A stretch of DNA of 64,000 bases from Macrostomum hystrix. Lineage: Eukaryota; Platyhelminthes; Macrostomidae. The notes under the pieces were generated by a model. It was not told the origin of the DNA. It ran no database searches and saw only the letters and a list, made by a program, of their open reading frames with translations. The stretch is taken from NCBI GenBank assembly GCA_950097015.1, contig CATNEN010000001.1, positions 20,513,501 to 20,577,500 on the forward strand. The letters run 5' to 3'. Positions within the stretch are counted from its first letter, which is position 1. Every line of letters begins with the position of its first letter. Position numbers and translations under genes: made by a program. Below, piece after piece: positions 57,630-64,000 of this stretch.

Positions 57630-59030
57630 TTATATATGGAAGCCAAAATCATGCTACAATAGCTTAACATGTCATTCCTCTTGATTTGAGAAAGGCCTCT
57701 AAAACAAGTTTACTTATTTGTATCTGTATTTGACAAAAGTATTAGCATACATTATTGAAAAACATAATCTGATAGAGTCCCTGAGTAAGGACGAACACAA
57801 ATTGGACCAAATTTCAAATTTGGTCCTGGTATGCTTGATAGGTGCCATTAAAGTTAAGCAACCAGAACTTCTGTACTGTTAAGAATGAGATGAGATGTAC
57901 CAGGGATATGTGGTATAGAGCTATAGCTAGTCAAAGAGTCCATGTTGATCACTTGAAAATGAAATAATAATAAAACTATTAAAATAAAGACCTACACCTA
58001 GCAAATGTTTTTCATAATTGTTTATTGCAAGCAGAAAATTTAGATTATAAGAGATTATTGATGTAACTAAATAATTAATCTTAAGTATTTCTCTTTATGA
58101 GTCCTTTTACTAAATAATATTCTATATTATAGTTAAGCTCAGGTAGGCCTACTGTAGTCTGCAACACACTGGTATGACTGAGAAAACTTGTCTGGAGTTC
58201 ACATGGTAGCCAGCCATGTTAAACATAATCAATTTTGATCATAACCGTTTTTGCTGAAAACCTTTTTAGCATCAAACTGATTTGGCCCACTTATAAAATT
58301 AGACAATATATCTTCAATATTAAAATTATTTATTGATTTTTTTGTTATTCATTCAAACAGAAAAATGGAAAGTTTATTAGGAAAGAAATTGATATTTAAA
58401 TACATATATTTAAACTCTATTTTGATGAAATTATTGCAACAATGTGGATTTAGATTTTGTATTTGGAGAGCTTGTGTGAACAATAGCCATTCACCTAGTG
58501 TAAATGATGACATTATGAATTAACTTATAGATAACTCTGTCCATCAACGTCCATCAAATGCACAAGGACCCACTGAAAAAAGTAAAAAATGTATCAAGTT
58601 AAGCTTGTGATGTGGGCTAAAATGGTTTTAAGACAAAATTGCATCTGGCCAAAACAACAGGTATTTGTTCTCACCAGTTCTCACTTCTAGGTTCTCACCT
58701 ATATCCAACCATAGATTAGCTAGCTATCACAAGCATAGTGTGCCATACAGCTAATGGAAGAAATGAGTTAATAGAAAAAACTTAAACTCAAAGTCAAACT
58801 TTTTAGTTGGAACATGATAAGCCAGCCTAGCAACTAGGGGAGTGGTAAGGCCTGAGGTTAGCTGAAGAGAAAAACATTAACAGCACTTGTTTTTATGTGA
58901 AAAGTAACAAAAAAGTGAGTGGAACTTAAAGGCATTTTGTTGGTTGTGTGACTTTCTATTATAATAAAAATGATTTAACTGATAAAATCATTTCAGAGTA
59001 GTTTATGGTTTAAAGAGAAGCGGTGACTCT
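57630..59030. other. AT-rich spacer, nothing recognised
   Basis: Includes the presumed promoter of the B3GNTL1 gene at its right end. No exon or repeat is identified. Confidence 0.35.
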
Positions 59031-59033
59031 TTC

Positions 59034-62000
59034 ATGGCAATTGTGGTGAGTAAAATTATGCTTTTGTAATGAGCCTATGCATGTTGAAATTATAAAAAAC
59101 ATCTTATTTGATGTATTTTCCAATAATTTCAGTCAGTTATAATCCCGGTTCACAATGCCAGTGCTTGGCTACAAGAGTCAATCATGTCTGCCATTGGACA
59201 GCAGTTTCCAGGAAAACTAGAAATTTCTGTCTACAATGATGCTAGTACGGTGAGTCTTTAGTTATTATTGTTAAACAATTCCAGAATTTTTAGTATCCTG
59301 TCTCATCTTTCCCCTGTCTCATCTCGCTCTCATCTAAAAATCGAGAGTCTCATCTCTCACGTGCCTCACCTCTCACGTTTATTATCTCTACTGTGTCTCG
59401 TCTCTCCCTTGTCTCATCTCTCCCGTGTCTCATCTCTCACGTGTCTCATCTCTCACGTGTCTCATCTCTCCCGTGTCTCATCTCTCACGTGCCTCACCTC
59501 TCACGTTTATTATCTCTACTGTGTCTCATCTCTCCCGTGTCTATCTCCCGTGTCTCATTTTTCCCGTGTCTCATCTCTCCAGTGTCTCATCTCTCCCGTG
59601 TCTCATCTCTCCAGTGTCTCATCTCTCCCGTGTCTCATCTCTCCCGTGTCTCATCTCTCCACTGTCTTAGCTCTCCCGTGTCTCATCTCCTTCCTTTCTC
59701 ATATGAGATGAGATCTCTTTCTCATATTTACATTTAATGCGGCCCGATGAAGTATGTTATGTTCTCTCCGTGGCCGCTTGCCGATACCTGCCCTAAAAAC
59801 ACATACAGGATGACAGTGCTGAGATTCTAGAAGGATTACGCAGTGGATTTTCATCCCAGCTGCACAGATTTGTTATCTCCGGGCACGCAGGCCAGGCTAA
59901 TGGCTGCGGCTTCGCTAAGAATCGCGCGGTTGAACAGTCCTGCGGAGACTATCTGTGCTTCCTGGATGCTGTGAGCACCATTCTCATTTTGCAGCTCATG
60001 CACTGATTTAGCCATACTAATCTGCAGCCTCTGACTGTCTTTTCTAACATCCAGGACGATGTCATGATGCCGGGCAGAATTGAGAAGCAGCTTGCCATTG
60101 CGAGGCGCAGTAAAAACTGTGTGAGTTCTTTTTTCTGCGTGACGTTTTAAGTTCAGACACATTTTCAGGATCCTCTGATTCTTCAGGATCCTCTGATTCT
60201 TCAGGATCCTCTGATTCTTCAGGATCCTCTGATTCTTCAGGATCCTCTGATTCTTCAGGATCCTCTAATTCTTCAGGATCCTCTGATTCTTCAGGATCCT
60301 CTGATTCTTCAGGATCCACTGATTCTTCAGGATCCTCTGATTCTTCAGGATCCTCTGATTCTTCAGGATCCTCTGATTCTTCAGGATCCTCTAATTCTTC
60401 AGGATCCTCTGATCCTTCAGGATCCTCTGATTCTTCAGGATCCTCTAATTCTTCAGGATCCTCTGATTCTTCAGGATCCTCTGATTCTTCAGGATCCTCT
60501 GATTCTTCAGGATCCTCTAATTCTTCAGGATCCTCTGATTCTTCAGGATCCTCTGATTCTTCATGATCCTCTGATTCTTCATGATCTCTGATTCTTCAGG
60601 ATCCTCTGATTCTTCAGGATCCTCTGATTCTTCAGGATCCACTGATTCTTCAGGATCCTCTGATTCTTCAGGATCCTCTGATTCTTCGTGATCCTTTGAT
60701 TCTTCATGATCCTCTGATTCTTCATGATCCTCTGATTCTTCACGATCCTCTGATTCTTCATGATCCTCTGATCCTTCAGGATCCTCTGATTCTTCAGGAT
60801 CCTCTGAGTCTTCAGGATCCTCTGATTCTTCAGGATCCTCTGATTCTTCATGATCCTCTGATTCTTCACGATCCTCTGATTCTTCATGATCCTCTGATCC
60901 TTCAGGATCCTCTGATTCTTCAGGATCCTCTGATTCTTCAGGATCCTCTGATTCTTCAGGATCTTCTGATTCTTCAGGATCCTCTGATTCTTCAGGATCC
61001 TCTAATTCTTCAGGATCCTCTGATTCTTCAGGATCCTCTGATTCTTCAGGATCCTCTGATTCTTCTTGATCCTTTGATTCTTCATGATCCTCTGATTCTT
61101 CAGGATCCTCTGATTCTTCATGATCCACTGAATCTTCAGGATCCTCTGATTCTTCAGGATCCTCTGATTCTTCAGGATCCTTTGATTCTTCAGGATCCTC
61201 TGATTCTTCAGGATCCACTGATTCTTCAGGATTCTCTGATTCTTCAGGATCCTCTGATTCTTCAGGATCCTCTGATTCTTCAGGATCCTCTGATTCTTCG
61301 TGATCCTTTGATTCTTCATGATCCTCTGATTCTTCATGATCCTCAGATTCTTAATGATACTCTAATTCTTCAGGATCCTCTGATTCTTCATGATCCTCTC
61401 ATTCTTCATGATCCTCTGATTCTTCAGGATCCTCTGATTCTTTAGGATCCTTTACTGATTTCTCCGCCCTCTCAGATCATTGGCAGTCGGTTCCACCGAC
61501 AGCCAGCCGACTCCACAGTTCGCTACTCTAGCTGGGCCAATCAGCTGTTGCCTGAGCAGCTCACAGTTCAGGTATTCACATCCCACGGCCCAACCGTGAT
61601 CATGCCAACCTGGTTCATGCACCGCTCAGTGTTTGATCGTGTCGGCGGCTTCAATCAGGCCGCCGCTCGCGGTTACCCCGAGGATCTGGAATTCTTCTAT
61701 CGGCATCTGGATTGCGGCGGCACCGCGGTCAGGGTGGACGACGACCTCGTGATGTACCGGTACCACCCGGCGGCGACCACATTTTCAGTGCATGAGTGAG
61801 CTGGCCATCGGGTTCCTTGGGTCACTGTTAAAATGTATTCACGATTCTTGGAATCATATGAGCATTCTAGTATAATCTATGAGCATTCTAGTATAATCTA
61901 TGAGCATTCTAGTATAATCTATGAGCATTCTAGTATAATCTATGAGCATTCTAGTATAATCTATGAGCATTCTAGTATAATCTATGAGCATTCTAGTATA

Positions 62001-63231
62001 ATCTATGAGCATTCTAGTATAATCTATGAGCATTCTAGTATAATCTATGAGCATTCTAGTATAATCTATGAGCATTCTGGTATAATCTATGAGCATTCTA
62101 GTATAATCTATGAGCATTCTGGTATAATCTATGAGCATTCTAGTAACAGTATAATCTATGAGCATTCTGGTATAATCTATGAGCATTCTAGTCTAATCTA
62201 TGAGCATTCTAGTATAATCTATGAGCATTCTAGTATAATCTATGAGCATTCTAGTATAATCTATGAGCATTCTAGTATAATCTAGGAGCATTCTAGTATA
62301 ATCTATGAGCATTCTAGTATAATCTATGAGCATTCTAGTATAATCTATGAGCATTCTAGTATAATCTATGAGCATTCTGGTATAATCTATGAGCATTCTA
62401 GTATAATCTATGAGCATTCTGGTATAATCTATGAGCATTCTAGTAACAGTATAATCTATGAGCATTCTGGTATAATCTATGAGCATTCTAGTCTAATCTA
62501 TGAGCATTCTAGTATAATCTATGAGCATTCTAGTATAATCTATGAGCATTCTAGTCTAATCTATGAGCATTCTAGTATAATCTATAAGCATTCTAGTATA
62601 ATCTATGAGCATTTTAGTCTAATCTTTGAGCACTCTAGTCTAATCTATGAGCATTGTGGTTTAATCTATGAGCATTCTAGTACAGTCTATGAGCATTTTT
62701 AAATTATTTGCGGATTTAAGGTCTCGAATGAGCATTTTTAGATGAGCATAATTATTCAAGGTATCCGATGACAATCCCTTACCTGAACTGCAGGAGCGCA
62801 ATATTCCGCCTACGCATGGACCGCCTGGTTGCTAGGGTGTTGCCAAGCTGGCCCAGCTTCACGGTGTGGAACGCCGGCAAGCAGGGTCGCAGGTTCTACC
62901 GAGCTCTGCCGCCGGAATTTCGACAGCGGGTGGCCGCCTTCTGCGATGTCGACGCCAAGAAGATCCAGCTTGGCTGGTACACATTCGAGGAGAGCTGCGT
63001 GAGTCCACATTTTTCCCTAGCCCCTTTTTCACCTTCTCTTGTCTATGGCAAAATCCGGCAACAAAACAACCGCAGGAGAAGCCGAAGCCGCGTGTTCCCA
63101 TTGTGCATTTCTCATTGGCGCAGCCTCCGCTGATCATCTGCGCCAAGCAGGACCTGACTGCCGGCCAGTTGGAAGCCAATCTGGCCTCCCTGCGCCTGAC
63201 TGAAGGCGTCCATTATCATTGGTTTAGTTGA
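59034..63231 (+). CDS. B3GNTL1: Queuosine-tRNA galactosyltransferase (B3GNTL1-type), seven exons
   Basis: Exons 59034-59045, 59133-59249, 59809-59970, 60055-60120, 61476-61795, 62794-62998 and 63076-63231 join to 345 residues. The family has a GT-A (GT2) fold; the human member (QTGAL) adds galactose to queuosine in tRNA-Tyr in the cytosol. Visible: N-terminal VSVIIPVHNASAWLQES; GHAGQANGCGFAKNRAVEQS; the DxD metal site D96-A-D98 (YLCFLDA joined to DDVMMP across an intron); FTSHGPTVIMPTWFMH; YPEDLEFFYRHLDCGG; the diagnostic WNAGKQGRRFYRAL and AFCDVDAKKIQLGWY; and the terminal VPIVHFSLAQPPLIICAKQD. Every junction is GT-AG and in phase. Exon 1 codes only MAIV and is the least certain. Introns 2, 4 and 5 are filled by three different arrays. 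Function is inferred from orthology, which is very strong. Confidence 0.95.
59290..59704. repeat. 16-bp minisatellite in B3GNTL1 intron 2, from a hAT-like relic
   Basis: Units like gtctcatctctcccgt, the same as in the hAT element at 10.2-10.5 kb. Downstream (59,730-59,800) atgcggcccgatgaag and tggccgcttgccgatacctgcc resemble that element's right end (gcggccc...ggcctgccagc...cctacccctg). The left terminus is missing, so this is a decayed relative. Confidence 0.75.
60165..61450. repeat. 18-bp minisatellite (ggatcctctgattcttca) in B3GNTL1 intron 4
   Basis: About 71 copies; variants catgatcctctg, ggatccactg and tctaattc. A block of about 10 units (gatcctttgattc...) recurs several times. Period 18 keeps frames open on both strands (233-249 codons), but the array lies between confirmed exons 4 and 5, so these frames are artefacts. 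Confidence 0.95.
61850..62700. repeat. 21-bp minisatellite (tatgagcattctagtataat..) in B3GNTL1 intron 5
   Basis: About 40 copies. A higher-order block containing the insertion agtaacagtata recurs at about 62,140 and 62,440. The right end decays gradually. Confidence 0.95.
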
Positions 63232-63650
63232 GCCTAAACAGCCTACTTATGAGACTGATTGTAAGTAGTATGTTGGACATTTTACTATCGGAATTTGTTT
63301 GCTCTGCAATTTTATCAAAATATAGCTGAATATTCTAAGTTTGCAATCAACATTGCCTTAAGCAGCACTTTTGCGTTTTTTATTAGCTATTTGGTTTCAA
63401 GCCAAAATGTCTTCCCATGCTTTTTTGCTATTGTTGATGCACTTATAGAAATACTAGCTAAATCCACTTGTACATTGGAAATGCATTTTGTAATAAGCAT
63501 CACTAAAGTGCAAGTTTATTACGTCAGCTAATCAACCAATATCAGCCGTATCATTGCGAATAACTTTTATAAATTAACATTGAGCACGAAAGCAGAAATA
63601 TGTGTTGCCAAAAACTGTCAATTTAATTACTGTTTTCTTTGCCGTTTGGT
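63232..63650. other. B3GNTL1 3' UTR and spacer
   Basis: AT-rich. A 78-codon open frame at 63295-63531 has no domain. Confidence 0.35.
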
Positions 63651-63654
63651 GCTA

Positions 63655-64000
63655 GAGGCTCCATCCCACCCTGGCTTCAGGTCCCTCCCACCTTGACTTC
63701 AGGTCCACCCGATTATAAAATTCAGGTCCATCGCACCATAAACTTCAGGTACATCTCCCCCTAAACTTCAGGCCCTATTACTAAAAGCTTCAGCTTCATC
63801 TCCATCTTACCCTGAACCTGGTCCATCTTACCCTGAACCTGGTCCATCTTACCCTGAACCTGGTCCATCTTACCCTGAACCTGGTCCATCTTACCCTGAA
63901 CCTGGTCCATCTTACCCTGAACCGGTCCATCCCACCATGAACTTCAGGTCCATCTCGCCCTGACTTCAGGTTCATCCCAACCTGAACTCCAGTCCCTATT
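63655..64000. repeat. About 21-bp minisatellite running off the window
   Basis: Diverged units like cttcaggtccatcccacc surround a homogeneous centre, cctgaacctggtccatctta, at 63,800-63,925. The array continues to the window end. Confidence 0.8.

Noticed and set aside
60517-61445. 233- to 249-codon acidic (DPEESE) and hydrophobic (DPLILQ) frames on both strands
   Set aside because: They come from an 18-bp array inside intron 4 of B3GNTL1; a period divisible by three keeps all frames open.

Overview
This is a eukaryotic nuclear window. All well-defined genes are split by GT-AG introns, use the standard code (TGA and TAA stops) and encode animal proteins: Mo25/CAB39, flotillin-2, the queuosine-tRNA galactosyltransferase B3GNTL1, an Mx-like dynamin GTPase and two ankyrin-cGAS-like (Mab-21 fold) nucleotidyltransferases. 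With no vertebrate signature, moderate GC, many DNA transposons, Helitrons and tRNA-derived SINEs, it looks like an invertebrate metazoan, possibly lophotrochozoan or tunicate. I cannot name the species. All exon joins given here were made by hand by matching splice sites, reading phase and family similarity.

Layout. 0.4-1.5 kb: two tRNA-derived SINEs. 1.7-9.1 kb (-): Mo25, four coding exons, every intron filled by its own minisatellite. 10.15-10.54 kb: small hAT-type element with an 8-bp target duplication. 11.4-11.6 kb: decayed Merlin/ISXO2-like zinc ribbon. 12.8-15.9 kb (+): ANK-NTase gene 1. 15.9-20.28 kb: no gene seen. 20,284-32,058: an 11.8-kb hAT-type composite with matching termini and a perfect 8-bp target duplication. 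It holds at least six tandem arrays, a frameshifted membrane-protein exon and nested elements, including a BEL/Pao gag fragment. 32.2-35.4 kb (-): Mx-like GTPase, six exons. 36.1-39.2 kb: head-to-tail Helitrons with minisatellite cores. 40.5-41.5 kb (-): Tc1/IS630-type transposase relic. 43.2-43.9 kb (-): unrecognised membrane protein. 44.2-47.3 kb (-): ANK-NTase gene 2, inverted relative to gene 1 and carrying an in-frame TGA. 47.9-51.0 kb (+): 5'-truncated non-LTR retrotransposon ending in a G-rich array. 52.3-56.6 kb (-): flotillin-2. 57.2-57.6 kb: MITE. 59.0-63.2 kb (+): B3GNTL1, with arrays in its three larger introns.

Two themes stand out. First, the middle of the window holds two intact-looking or near-intact ANK-Mab21/cGAS-like genes with the same exon plan, and between them an Mx-like GTPase. 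This could be a nucleic-acid-sensing or antiviral neighbourhood, although the flanking genes are housekeeping. Second, roughly 15 kb (nearly a quarter) of the window is tandem minisatellite, and almost every array has a different unit. Many arrays lie inside recognisable transposons or single introns, which suggests that mobile elements seed arrays that then expand locally. Most long open frames in the window are by-products of these arrays, not genes.
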